The translations under genes were made by a program, and so were the position numbers. Below are positions 6,522 to 14,165 of a DNA stretch of 18,828 nt, one piece after another. The stretch is from the NCBI GenBank assembly GCA_039033855.1, contig JBCCBV010000033.1, forward strand, positions 1 to 18,828, in the 5' to 3' direction. Under the pieces are notes generated by a model. The model saw nothing but the letters and a program-made list of their open reading frames with translations, searched no databases and was not told the DNA's origin. The stretch's first letter is position 1; every line of letters begins with the position of its first letter. The stretch is from JBCCBV01 sp039033855. Lineage in GTDB: Bacteria; Planctomycetota; Phycisphaerae; Phycisphaerales; Phycisphaeraceae.

Positions 6522-7448
6522 ATGGCGGGCAAGAAAGCTGTGTCGAGCAAGTCGAAGGGCAAGGGCAGGGGCAAGGTCGATCCGGCCCGCCCGGCGTGGG
6601 ATGTCGACAAGGCCTGGCGGACGGCGCGGGTGCTGGCGGCGGCGGGTTGCGTGCTCGGTGGCGTGGCGGCGTGGGGCGTCGGCCGGGTGACGCTGGCGGA
6701 CGCGGCGCGGGCGTCGGCCGAAGCGCGGCCGATGGGCGTGGTGGTGCAGATCGAAGATCGCCCGGCGTGGACCGGCGGCGCGGATCACCCGGCGATGGTC
6801 GAGGCTCGGCGTTTGGTGGCCGACGCGGCGGGCGCCGATCCGTTGAGCACAGGGACGTTGACGTCGGCGGCCGAGGCGCTCGGGGCTTCGCCTTGGGTGC
6901 GCAACGTGGTGCAGGTGCGTCGGGGCGGCGACGGCGTGATCCGGGTGTGGGCCGAGTTCCGCGACCCCGCTGCGGTGGTGGGGTCGGCGGCGGGGTACCA
7001 CCTGGTGGATGCGTATGGGGTGAAGCTGCCTTTGGTGTACCGGGCGGATCAGCTCGAGCCGTTGGGCCTGCCGACGATCGCGGGGGTGATTGACCCTCCG
7101 CCGAGGTCGGGCCAGACGTGGGCCGGCGGGGTGGAAGAGGGGCTTTCGCTGGTGCGTTTGATCGCGGGTGAGCCGTGGGCGCCGCGGTTGCGCTGGGTGG
7201 ATGTGGGTCAGCGCGATGCGCTGGGGCGGATGAATCTTTGGTTACGGGTGGGCGACGCGACGGTGCATTGGGGCCTGGCGCCTTCGAGCCCGGACGTGCC
7301 GGTGATTGAGCCGGGCGGTCAGGAGAAGCTTGGGGCGCTGCGCGAGCTGGCGGACCGGGGGTTCGTGGAGGATCGCCGGGCGCCGGCGTATTCGGTGAGT
7401 TCGGGCAAGCTTTGGCGGTATCGGCCGAGCGGCCTGGCGGGGGGCTGA
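6522..7448 (+). CDS. FtsQ/POTRA-like single-pass membrane protein
   Basis: 308 residues. A Lys-rich cytoplasmic N-terminus (about 1-33) is followed by one Ala/Gly/Val-rich membrane segment (35-57) and a long periplasmic part. Residues 108-175 resemble the POTRA-beta junction of FtsQ/DivIB: a helix ending ALGASPWVRNVVQVRR, a strand GVIRVWAEFRDPAAVV, then GYHLVDAYGVKLPLVY, which mirrors the 'LVD..G..LP' stretch of FtsQ. FtsQ normally links FtsB/FtsL in the divisome. The gene is not in a dcw cluster here: neighbours are a lipase, an unknown membrane protein and greA. The start has AGGAG (6511-6515) 6 nt upstream. Topology is fairly sure; the FtsQ assignment is a resemblance, and a generic POTRA protein is the main alternative. 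Confidence 0.6.
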   Translation: MAGKKAVSSKSKGKGRGKVDPARPAWDVDKAWRTARVLAAAGCVLGGVAAWGVGRVTLADAARASAEARPMGVVVQIEDRPAWTGGADHPAMVEARRLVADAAGADPLSTGTLTSAAEALGASPWVRNVVQVRRGGDGVIRVWAEFRDPAAVVGSAAGYHLVDAYGVKLPLVYRADQLEPLGLPTIAGVIDPPPRSGQTWAGGVEEGLSLVRLIAGEPWAPRLRWVDVGQRDALGRMNLWLRVGDATVHWGLAPSSPDVPVIEPGGQEKLGALRELADRGFVEDRRAPAYSVSSGKLWRYRPSGLAGG

Positions 7449-7470
7449 GCGGGTTCGGGTTGGGCTGGTT

Positions 7471-7530
7471 CCCCTCACCCCCTCGCCGGCTGCCGCCAGG
7501 CTCGGACCCTCTCCCCGAGGAGAGGGTGGG
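7471..7530. repeat. C-family palindrome, copy 3 (long form)
   Basis: CCCCTCACCCCCT is followed by an inserted CGCCGGCTGCCGCCAGGCTC module and then ACCCTCTCC (7506-7514), loop CCGA, GGAGAGGGT (7519-7527), a perfect 9-bp stem. It sits in the 140-bp gap between two plus-strand genes. The inserted module is shared in decayed form with 18544-18602 but absent from copies 1 and 2. Confidence 0.75.
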
Positions 7531-7588
7531 CGGAGCGGAGGTCGTTATGGCGCGGGGGTTCTGGCGGCGGGGGTGCTAGGTTTGGTTC

Positions 7589-8524
7589 ATGGCGGACGGC
7601 GTGGACGAGTCAACACGGCCGGTGCCCGGGGGGGAAGCGGCGCCTGAGGCGTTGGGGCATCCGGGGGTGTTCGCGTCGCCGGAGCTTGAGGCTTCGTCGG
7701 GGATGGATCGGTCGTCGGAGCCTGAGGCTTCGCCGGCGCCGTTGTCTTTTGATGGGGAGACGTTGCCCTTTCCCGGGGAGGCGCTGCCGGGGGAGGGATC
7801 GCTGGAAGGGGTGACGCCGGGGTTGGGAGCGTTGCGTTCGGGGGTGCGCGGGCGGGCGTCGCTGGAGGTTGCGGCTCGGCCTGGGGTGGGGTTGGCGGCG
7901 GCGGATGCGCACCTGGGGTTGCTGGTGTGGTGTCTCTGGCTGCTGCTGTGCTGGTTGGGGTTGCTGTGGCGGGGTGGGCTGGGGTTGGCGGGTTGGGGTC
8001 TGGTGGCGCTGGCGTCGGCGGGGTTGATGCTGGTGTGGCCTGCGGCCCGGCTGAGTCAGGGGATGACACGGGGCTGGGGTCGGCGGTGGTGGGCCGGGCT
8101 GACGCTGGTGGAGTGGGTGCAGCTGATGGTGGTGTGGCAGGCGGTGGTGTGGCCGCTCAAGTGGACCTCGGGCTGGAGTTTGGCGTCGACGGCGGCGCTG
8201 TCGGGCGTGGTGGCGGGGTGGTCGCTGGGGGCGGCGGGTTTCCTGGCGTGGGGTCGTGGGGAGTCGGGCGGCGCGGCGCGGACGTTTGCGGCGGTGGCGG
8301 CGGCGGGATTGGTTTGGGCCGGGCCGTTGGTCGCGCTGCTGGGCGGGCCTTCGGAGGCGGCGCAGTTGTCGGCGGTGGTGGCGGCGACGGAGCTTGCGCG
8401 GGGCGTGGTTTCGCCCTCGGACCCGCTGGTGCTGGGGGGGGCTTTGGGGGCGGGGGTATTTGGGGCGGCCACGCTGGCGTGGTGCTGGGCGACGGGCGGT
8501 GGGGATCGCGGTCGGGTGGGCTGA
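7589..8524 (+). CDS. Unknown polytopic membrane protein with acidic disordered N-terminus
   Basis: 311 residues; no family recognised. Residues 1-105 are rich in Glu, Pro, Gly and Ser and should be disordered, with a repeated flavour (PELEASSG, EPEASPAP). Residues 109-300 contain about six hydrophobic segments: 109-127, 131-151, 171-190, 200-221, 231-252 and 278-300. The segments are rich in Trp, Leu and Ala (LLVWCLWLLLCWLGLLW; LVEWVQLMVVWQAVVWPL). No catalytic motif, charged pore residue or transporter signature stands out. The ATG at 7589 has only a weak AGG upstream. It ends 65 bp before greA on the same strand, so the two may share a transcript. Strong G-rich codon use on this strand agrees with neighbouring genes and supports real coding. 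Confidence 0.65.
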   Translation: MADGVDESTRPVPGGEAAPEALGHPGVFASPELEASSGMDRSSEPEASPAPLSFDGETLPFPGEALPGEGSLEGVTPGLGALRSGVRGRASLEVAARPGVGLAAADAHLGLLVWCLWLLLCWLGLLWRGGLGLAGWGLVALASAGLMLVWPAARLSQGMTRGWGRRWWAGLTLVEWVQLMVVWQAVVWPLKWTSGWSLASTAALSGVVAGWSLGAAGFLAWGRGESGGAARTFAAVAAAGLVWAGPLVALLGGPSEAAQLSAVVAATELARGVVSPSDPLVLGGALGAGVFGAATLAWCWATGGGDRGRVG

Positions 8525-8589
8525 TAAACTGGTGGGTCCGGGCCATGCCGGGGCGTTGCGATTTTCTGTTCTTGGAAAGCAGGTGTGTG

Positions 8590-9060
8590 ATGGAGTTGCT
8601 CACGTCGGAAGAGAAAGGGCGTTTGGAGGGCCGTTTGGCCGAGCTCAAGGCGCACCGGGCGGTGTTGTCGGAGCGGATCGCCGAGGCGCGGGCGCAGGGC
8701 GACCTGAAAGAGAACGCCGACTACCACGCTGCGCGCGACGACCAGGGCATGGAAGAGGCGGAGATCAAGCGCATCGAAGACCGGCTGTCTACGGCCCAGG
8801 TGGCGGATGACGTGGAGAAGCCCGAGGACATGGTGTTTTTGGGGTCGGTGGTCCGGCTCAAGGACCTGGACGACGGCACGGACGACCTCTACAAGCTGGT
8901 GGGCGAGTCGTCCGGCCGGTTCGACTCGGACGAGGTGGAAGTGACCACGACCAGCCCGCTGGGCGAGGCGCTGATGAAGTCGCGCGTGGGCGAGACGGTC
9001 AAGGCCGACCTGCCCCGGGGCGCCAAGCATTTTGAGGTGGTCGAAATCGTGGGGGGCTGA
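8590..9060 (+). CDS. greA: Transcription elongation factor GreA
   Basis: A 156-residue cytoplasmic protein, close to the usual 158. It binds the secondary channel of RNA polymerase and stimulates cleavage of backtracked transcripts. The N-terminal coiled coil (about 1-75) carries the tip motif GDLKENADYHAARDDQ (37-52) with the two essential acids, Asp38 and Glu41 here, matching Asp41 and Glu44 of the E. coli protein. The C-terminal FKBP-like domain shows VVRLKDLDDG, YKLVGESS, TSPLGEALMKSRVGETV and FEVVEIV. The ATG at 8590 is chosen because the family begins just before the first helix; an AGG lies about 7 nt upstream, and the longer open frame from 7927 is a shadow of the membrane-protein gene. 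Identification is firm. Confidence 0.95.
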   Translation: MELLTSEEKGRLEGRLAELKAHRAVLSERIAEARAQGDLKENADYHAARDDQGMEEAEIKRIEDRLSTAQVADDVEKPEDMVFLGSVVRLKDLDDGTDDLYKLVGESSGRFDSDEVEVTTTSPLGEALMKSRVGETVKADLPRGAKHFEVVEIVGG

Positions 9061-9197
9061 CCGGGCGTTTTTTGCGGCGGACGGTGGTTATTCGCGCTCG
9101 ATACGCGGGTTTCGCCGCGAGAAACGTCGATAAGCCGTCTAGAATCAACTTGGATGCCCAAGCGCCAGGTGGCGTGGGGTAGTTCTTGGAGCGAACG

Positions 9198-11120
9198 ATG
9201 CAGATCGACGGTTTGTCGGGCCTGGGTATGACGCGCGTTTCGGGCGTGGTGCGTCCGGCGACGGCGGCGCTGTTGGGCGCGCTGTGGCTGTGGGCGCCGG
9301 CGCCGGCCGAGGGCCAGGTTTCGGCGCAGGTGGCGGCGCAGCAGGACGGCCGGGCGCTCGACGCGAGCCCTGCGGTGGGCGGCCGGGTGAACGGCCGGGT
9401 GGAGACGCCGGACTTTCGGGCGCGCAACAACCTGGTGACGGGCAACGTCTCGGGCGGGTTTGGTTTCCGTGGCGACGTGGGGTACACCGCGCCGGGCGAC
9501 TTCCGCGGATCGATCGGCAGCGACGACCTGTTCGATTTCCGGGCGGAGTCGATCCGCTCGGCGCCGAACCTGGTGGGCCGTTTCAACGGGATCCGGGCGA
9601 CCTCGCCGGGGCAGATTCAGGTGTTCAATTCGGCGTCGGACCCGACGGTGAACACGTTTGGCTCGCCGTTGCGGGCCGAGTTCGGCCGGGCCGACCGCCG
9701 GGGCTTGTTTGGCGCCGACCTGGGTGGCGTGTTTCAGCTCGAGCGTTCGTCGTCGACGGGCTCGTTCGGCCAGGTCCGGTTGGATCGGGGCGCGGGCGCG
9801 TTTGCGCCGGTGGACGGGCTGCTGGAAGGGTCTTCGCCTTTGTTGGGCGCGAGTTTGGCGGGTCGTTCGTTGGAGGCGGACCTGGCGGTGCGCGGCCGGG
9901 TGGGCGCGTTGCCTTCGGACGACGAGATGCAGGCGTCGCTGGACGGGCGCGAGCCGGCGGTGGAGTACGGGATCGACCCCGGTCGTGCCGGCGGCGAGGC
10001 GCAGGGCCGTCGGATCGAAGACGTGGGCCTGCCGGGCGAAGACGAAGCGGGCGCGGCGCTCCTCCCCGGTGCGGGCGACCGGCCGGGTCGGGTGGAAGCC
10101 CCGGGCGCCGGGATGCTGTTGGGCCGTCAGTTGACGCAGTCCGCGCTCGAAGCACGGCGTCGCGCCGCGGCCGAGGAGTTGGCCGAGCAGTCGGCGGCGT
10201 TGTCGGGCGGCGATGCCGAACCTCAAGCGGACGGGGCCGGTGCGGGTTCGACGGCCGGGACGATCGAGCGGCGCGACCGGTTGACGGCCGACGCGGCGCG
10301 GACGTCGATCTTCGCGGCGCTGCGGGGCAAAACCGATCAACAAATCGAGAACGACCCTTACCTCTCCCTCTTGCGCGACCTGGAGACGGGGGGCGAGGCG
10401 GGTTCGGGCGCGGGCACGGGTTCGGCGCTCACGCCGGGCACCAGCGGGTTGTCGGACGCGTCTTCGGACCAGTTGCAAGCGGCGCGTGATGCGCGGCGCG
10501 AGGCCCGTCAACGGCTGCTGGGTGAAGACGCCGAGGAGCAAGAACTTGAAGCCTCGGCCGCAGAGGGCGAGAGCGAAGTGGCCCGCCTGTTGGCCGAGTT
10601 GGACTACGACCGCCCTGCCGTGGCGTCGCTGGCGCCGGTGGAGTCGGGCCTGCCGGTGGACGAGTATGTCCGGCGTGGCGAAGCGCGGATGAAGGCGGGC
10701 AACTTCCTTCAGGCCGAGGCGACGTTCCGCGAGGCGCTCATGGAAGACCCCGAGCACGTCCTGGCTCAGGCGGGGCTCGCGCACGCAAGGCTGGGTGCGG
10801 GCATGGTGCGGAGTTCGGCGGGGACGCTCCGCCGACTGTTCGCAGAGCATCCGGAGGTGATCGCGCTGCGTTACGACGGCGCCCTGCTGCCGCCACCCGA
10901 GCGGATGCGGTGGTTGCAGCGCGAGCTGACGCGGATGATCGACAACCAGACGGCCGCGTCCGAAGCGGGCCTGCTGCTGGCCTACATGGGCTATCAAACG
11001 GGCTGGCCGAACGTGGTGCGTTTCGGGCTGGACACGGCCGAGTCGTCGGCGGCGGGCGACCCGCTGCTGCCGGTGCTGCGTCGGATCTGGCTTTCGCCCG
11101 AGGGCGACGCCGCCAAGTAA
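9198..11120 (+). CDS. Secreted protein with C-terminal TPR region
   Basis: 640 residues. The N-terminus has a basic segment and a hydrophobic core (about 19-37) ending APAEGQ, a plausible signal peptide, so the protein is probably periplasmic or outer-membrane associated. Residues 75-240 are rich in Gly, Phe, Arg and Ser with beta character (LVTGNVSGGFGFRGDVGY), 240-480 are acidic, Ala/Gly-rich and probably disordered or coiled (SALEARRRAAAEELAEQ, LQAARDARREARQRL), and 485-560 hold TPR units (VDEYVRRGEARMKAGNFLQAEATFREALMEDPEHVLA, split over two helices). No catalytic motif is visible. The ATG at 9198 is chosen because GGAG (9188-9191) precedes it by 6 nt; an internal ATG at residue 11 would also leave the signal peptide intact. 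A terminator-like hairpin follows at 11249. A scaffold role is inferred from the TPRs. Confidence 0.75.
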   Translation: MQIDGLSGLGMTRVSGVVRPATAALLGALWLWAPAPAEGQVSAQVAAQQDGRALDASPAVGGRVNGRVETPDFRARNNLVTGNVSGGFGFRGDVGYTAPGDFRGSIGSDDLFDFRAESIRSAPNLVGRFNGIRATSPGQIQVFNSASDPTVNTFGSPLRAEFGRADRRGLFGADLGGVFQLERSSSTGSFGQVRLDRGAGAFAPVDGLLEGSSPLLGASLAGRSLEADLAVRGRVGALPSDDEMQASLDGREPAVEYGIDPGRAGGEAQGRRIEDVGLPGEDEAGAALLPGAGDRPGRVEAPGAGMLLGRQLTQSALEARRRAAAEELAEQSAALSGGDAEPQADGAGAGSTAGTIERRDRLTADAARTSIFAALRGKTDQQIENDPYLSLLRDLETGGEAGSGAGTGSALTPGTSGLSDASSDQLQAARDARREARQRLLGEDAEEQELEASAAEGESEVARLLAELDYDRPAVASLAPVESGLPVDEYVRRGEARMKAGNFLQAEATFREALMEDPEHVLAQAGLAHARLGAGMVRSSAGTLRRLFAEHPEVIALRYDGALLPPPERMRWLQRELTRMIDNQTAASEAGLLLAYMGYQTGWPNVVRFGLDTAESSAAGDPLLPVLRRIWLSPEGDAAK

Positions 11121-11248
11121 GCCGCCGGTGTACGACGCCGTGAAGGCCTGAAGAGCCTGCGTAGAGCCTGCGGAGGTCCTCTGGCAGAGCCCGGGACGAA
11201 ACCCGTGTTATGCGCTCTTGTGTTATTGAGAGTGTGCGGACGTTTGTA

Positions 11249-11279
11249 CGGCCTGGCCTGGTGGGCCGGCCGGCGTTTT
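11249..11279 (+). terminator. Probable intrinsic terminator after the secreted TPR gene
   Basis: CGGCC-T-GGCC (11249-11258), loop TGGTG, GGCC-GGCCG (11264-11272): nine GC pairs with one bulged T, followed by GCGTTTT and, after a short gap, CTTTT. It lies 129 bp after the stop of the upstream gene and before the next start. Between gene and hairpin there is also a 10-bp direct repeat AGAGCCTGCG (11152-11161, 11163-11172 with a 1-bp gap) and a decayed B/A palindrome near 11185-11212. Confidence 0.5.
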
Positions 11280-11324
11280 GATCTTTTGGGTTCGGGCCCG
11301 TAGCCCGATGAGTTGGGTGTTGCG

Positions 11325-13238
11325 ATGACCCCCCCGCCGATGTTGGACAAGCCGGACCGCCCTGTTTCGCTCGACGGCGTGCTGCCGGGCGTCGGGCCGT
11401 CGTGGAGCGAGCAAGAGCGGGCGCTGCTTGCGGGCGACGCGTCCGGCCTGGCGGGCGGCGCGGGCTCCGGGGATGCCGGGGACTCCGGGGGCGTGTCGGA
11501 CGGGCTTGGCGACCCGGGGCTGACGGACTTTGTCGACCTGGCCACGCTGCAGGAGATCCAGGATTCGTTTTCGTCGGTGACGCGTTTGGCGACGTCGATC
11601 GTGGACGCGTCGGGGGCGCGGGTGACGGCGCCGACCGACGCCGAGCGCCGGGCCGAGTCCGATGCGCTGCTCGAACGTTTGATGGACGCCGACACGGCGG
11701 AGCGCGACGGGGACCGGATCACGGCGCCGATCGTGGTGCAGGACCGCGTGCTCGGTTCGATTGTGGTCGAGCGCGGGGTGATCGGGCCGGACGATGCGCT
11801 TTCGGACGAGGCGCGGGCGAAGCTGGCGGAATCGGCGGCGCGGCTGGGCGTATCGGGCGCGGAGGCGGCGGCGTGGCTCGAAGCGGCCGAGCAGGCGTTT
11901 GCGCCCAAGGCCGCGGCGTCGGTGCAGCTGCTGTATTTGATGGCCAACGCGATCGCCCGGCTGTGCTACGAGCAGCACGCGGCGACGCAGCGGCTGCGCG
12001 AGCTGTCGGCGCTGTATCGGGTGTCCACGGTGTTGTCTGCGCACCATGATTTGCAAGAGATTTTGGAGACCGCGGCGCGGGCGTCGGCGGAGGTGATGCG
12101 TGCGCCGAGTTCGGCCATCCGCATGCTGCGCGGGCAAGGGCCGGAACGGCGGTTCGAGCTGGCGGCGGCGCACAACCTCTCGGCGGAGTTCGTGGCGCAC
12201 GCCACGGCGCCGTTGGAAGACGCCGGGCTGCTGCGCGAGGCGCTGTCGAACGGGGTGTCGTGGAGCGACGACATGGCGGACGACGCGCGCGTGCCGGGGC
12301 GGGCCGAGGCGCAGCGGGCGGGGCTGCGTTCGGTGCTGGTGGCGGGCGTGGTGTATCGCGGCCGGCCGATTGGGACGCTGGAGTGGATGACGGACACGCC
12401 GCGTTCGTTCTCGCCTTTTGAGCGGCGTTTGGCGCGGGCGGTGGGCCAGTTGCTCGCGTCGGCGATCGAGAATGCGCGCTTGGCGCAGGCGCAGCGGAAG
12501 TCCGAGGGCGTGACCCGTCAGGTGCGGTTGGCGGCGGACGTGCAACGGCGGATGATGCCGGCCGCCCCGCCGGCGCTGCCGGGGTTCGAGGTGGCGGCGC
12601 GGTACGTGCCATCGCAAGAACTGAGCGGCGACTTTTACGACTTCATCGAGCTCGACGGCGGGTCGGTGGGCCTGGCGATGGGCGACGTGGTGGGCAAGGG
12701 CGTGGCGGCGAGCCTGCTGATGGCGTCGGTGCGGGCTTCGCTGCGGGCGTTTGCGCAGGACGTGTACGACCTGGACGAGGTGCTCGAGCGGGTGAACATC
12801 GCGATGTGCCGGGATACCCGAGACCATGAGTTTGCGACGGTGTTTTACGGCACGCTCTCGCCGGAGACGGGTCGGTTGACGTATTCGAACGCGGGTCACG
12901 AGCCGCCGATCTGGGCCAAGGCCGACGGGCTGGTGGCGCTTGAGGTTGGCGGGATGATCGTGGGGATCGACGGCGATCAGGGGTACGACAAGTCGATCGT
13001 GGACCTTTCGCCGGGCGACCTGCTGGTGCTGTTTACCGATGGGCTCGACGACGCGATGAACGCGTTGGGCAAGCGGTTTGGTCGGAAGCGGATCGAGCGG
13101 GTGGTGGAAGAGGCTCGGCGGGATGGCTGCTCGGCGGCGGACGTGGTTGGGCGTTTGTTCTGGCAGATGCGCAACTACGCGGGGTCGGCGCCGGCGACGG
13201 ACGACACGACGCTGGTGGTGGTCAAGCGGCTGGGGTGA
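11325..13238 (+). CDS. PocR-like / GAF / SpoIIE-type serine phosphatase
   Basis: A 637-residue cytoplasmic signalling enzyme. Residues about 67-215 begin DFVDLATLQEIQDSFSSVTRLATSIVDASG, the start of a PocR sensory domain, and continue with ITAPIVVQDRVLGSIVV; the Cys-rich middle usual in PocR is missing. Residues 228-383 are a GAF domain (LYRVSTVLSAHHDLQEILETAARASAEVM through AVGQLLASAIENARLAQ, quoted here by its ends). Residues 400-635 are a PP2C-like SpoIIE/RsbU phosphatase: GDFYDF (Asp436, Asp439), MGDVVGKG (Asp454), LFTDGLDDA (Asp572) and DDTTLVV (Asp626-Asp627) supply the metal site, so it should be active. Such enzymes usually dephosphorylate anti-anti-sigma factors in partner-switching pathways; no partner gene is next door. 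The ATG at 11325 is preferred to the TTG at 11313; no strong Shine-Dalgarno sequence is present. Confidence 0.9.
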   Translation: MTPPPMLDKPDRPVSLDGVLPGVGPSWSEQERALLAGDASGLAGGAGSGDAGDSGGVSDGLGDPGLTDFVDLATLQEIQDSFSSVTRLATSIVDASGARVTAPTDAERRAESDALLERLMDADTAERDGDRITAPIVVQDRVLGSIVVERGVIGPDDALSDEARAKLAESAARLGVSGAEAAAWLEAAEQAFAPKAAASVQLLYLMANAIARLCYEQHAATQRLRELSALYRVSTVLSAHHDLQEILETAARASAEVMRAPSSAIRMLRGQGPERRFELAAAHNLSAEFVAHATAPLEDAGLLREALSNGVSWSDDMADDARVPGRAEAQRAGLRSVLVAGVVYRGRPIGTLEWMTDTPRSFSPFERRLARAVGQLLASAIENARLAQAQRKSEGVTRQVRLAADVQRRMMPAAPPALPGFEVAARYVPSQELSGDFYDFIELDGGSVGLAMGDVVGKGVAASLLMASVRASLRAFAQDVYDLDEVLERVNIAMCRDTRDHEFATVFYGTLSPETGRLTYSNAGHEPPIWAKADGLVALEVGGMIVGIDGDQGYDKSIVDLSPGDLLVLFTDGLDDAMNALGKRFGRKRIERVVEEARRDGCSAADVVGRLFWQMRNYAGSAPATDDTTLVVVKRLG

Positions 13239-13385
13239 GGGGCGGGCGCGTTAGCGGCGTTGCGATTCGTAGGGTTGTGATAACCGTCGTGCTCTGCCTT
13301 TCGCCAAGCCAGATTGCGCGCATACTGGCAGAACGCGGGCGGCCTTCCGTGCAAGACTGCGGAGACCGCGCGAAGGAGGAGAGCG

Positions 13386-14111
13386 ATGCGTTTTGAGGCT
13401 TGTTTGTTGTCCGCTTTTATTTTGTTGGTGTCGTGGCCCGCGCACGGGCAGTCAGACCCTGCGGGATTCAACGCGGTCATCGATGTCACTTCCGGCGTGT
13501 CGGTCGGCGGGAGCGTTGGTTCCGACACCCAGGTGAACCTGTTCGGCGGAGGCTTGATCGAGCCGGGATTCGAGGTGGGGATCTCCGGCGGATCGACCAC
13601 GAATATCGAGGTCAACGTTTTCGGCGGCGTGGTCGGCGCGGGTTTCGAGGCGAATCAAGGCGCTACCGTCAACGTCTTGGGTGGCGTGATCAATCCGGAC
13701 TTCCTGGTGCGTGGGGGTGGCGCAGTGAACATCCAAGACGGCGTGATCGCAGGGGATGTGGCTGCGATCCTGAATGGCCAGATCGAGATCGCAGGGGGCG
13801 AGTTCAACGGGCCGGTCAACGGTTTCGTTGGCAGCATCACCAACATCACAGGGAGATCGTTTGCCTTCGACGGGCAAGACGTGACCTCCTTACTGCCACC
13901 CAACGAGCCCTTCGACATCCTGTTCCGTGGCGGCGTGATTTCCGGGGAATTCGTCGATGGCACGCCCTTTTCGTTTGATGTCAACGGCATCTTCGTGGAT
14001 GGGCAAGACTTCTGGGACAACGCCGCGAAGTTGACCATCACACCGGTCCCCGAACCCACGTCGGCGGCGCTGCTGCTGGTGATGGGCGCGGGGGTGTGGC
14101 GGCGCCGCTAA
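13386..14111 (+). CDS. PEP-CTERM protein with beta-solenoid-like repeats
   Basis: 241 residues, exported. The signal peptide is MRFEACLLSAFILLVSWPAHGQ. The C-terminus is a PEP-CTERM sorting tail: VPEP (221-224), a hydrophobic helix, then RRR as the last residues, the substrate signature of exosortase. The middle (about 48-145) is a run of five imperfect 18-25-residue repeats of the pattern VNxFGGxIxxGFxV (VNLFGGGLIEPGFEV, VNVFGGVVGAGFEA, VNVLGGVINPDFLV, VNIQDGVIAGDVAA, IEIAGGEFNGPVNG), which suggests a stacked beta structure. No enzyme motif is seen. The start has AAGGAGGA (13373-13380), the best Shine-Dalgarno sequence in the window. Codons look less extreme in third-position GC than those of neighbours (TCC, GCA, GGA, GAT and AAT are more frequent), judged by eye. 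It converges with another PEP-CTERM gene 54 bp away. Confidence 0.85.
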   Translation: MRFEACLLSAFILLVSWPAHGQSDPAGFNAVIDVTSGVSVGGSVGSDTQVNLFGGGLIEPGFEVGISGGSTTNIEVNVFGGVVGAGFEANQGATVNVLGGVINPDFLVRGGGAVNIQDGVIAGDVAAILNGQIEIAGGEFNGPVNGFVGSITNITGRSFAFDGQDVTSLLPPNEPFDILFRGGVISGEFVDGTPFSFDVNGIFVDGQDFWDNAAKLTITPVPEPTSAALLLVMGAGVWRRR

Positions 14112-14126
14112 CTGAGCTGAGGTCAC

Positions 14127-14145
14127 CACGGGCGAGAAACCCGTG
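14127..14145. terminator. A-family hairpin between two convergent PEP-CTERM genes
   Basis: CACGGG (14127-14132), loop CGAGAAA, CCCGTG (14140-14145). It is the A palindrome of this window, sitting in the 54-bp gap between stop codons of convergent genes, where a bidirectional terminator would be expected. No T-tract follows on either strand, so a terminator role is inferred from position only. Confidence 0.4.
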
Positions 14146-14165
14146 CCGTTGTCGGAAAGCGCGCG

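Noticed and set aside
9109..9125. GTTTC-GAAAC inverted repeat after greA as a terminator
   Set aside because: The stem is only 5 bp with no T-tract after it, and the TTTTTT at 9067-9073 lacks a stem before it.
9140..9145. TAGAAT as a -10 box for the secreted TPR gene
   Set aside because: It matches TATAAT at 5 of 6 positions, but no -35 element occurs at 16-18 bp, so it was not listed as a promoter.
8889..10997. 702-residue minus-strand open frame opposite greA and the secreted TPR gene
   Set aside because: Arg/His/Gln-rich translation with no recognisable domain; the plus strand carries GreA and a signal peptide plus TPR protein with proper ribosome binding sites.
11223..12899. 558-residue minus-strand open frame opposite the phosphatase gene
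   Set aside because: His/Arg-rich shadow; the plus strand encodes all SpoIIE motifs in order.
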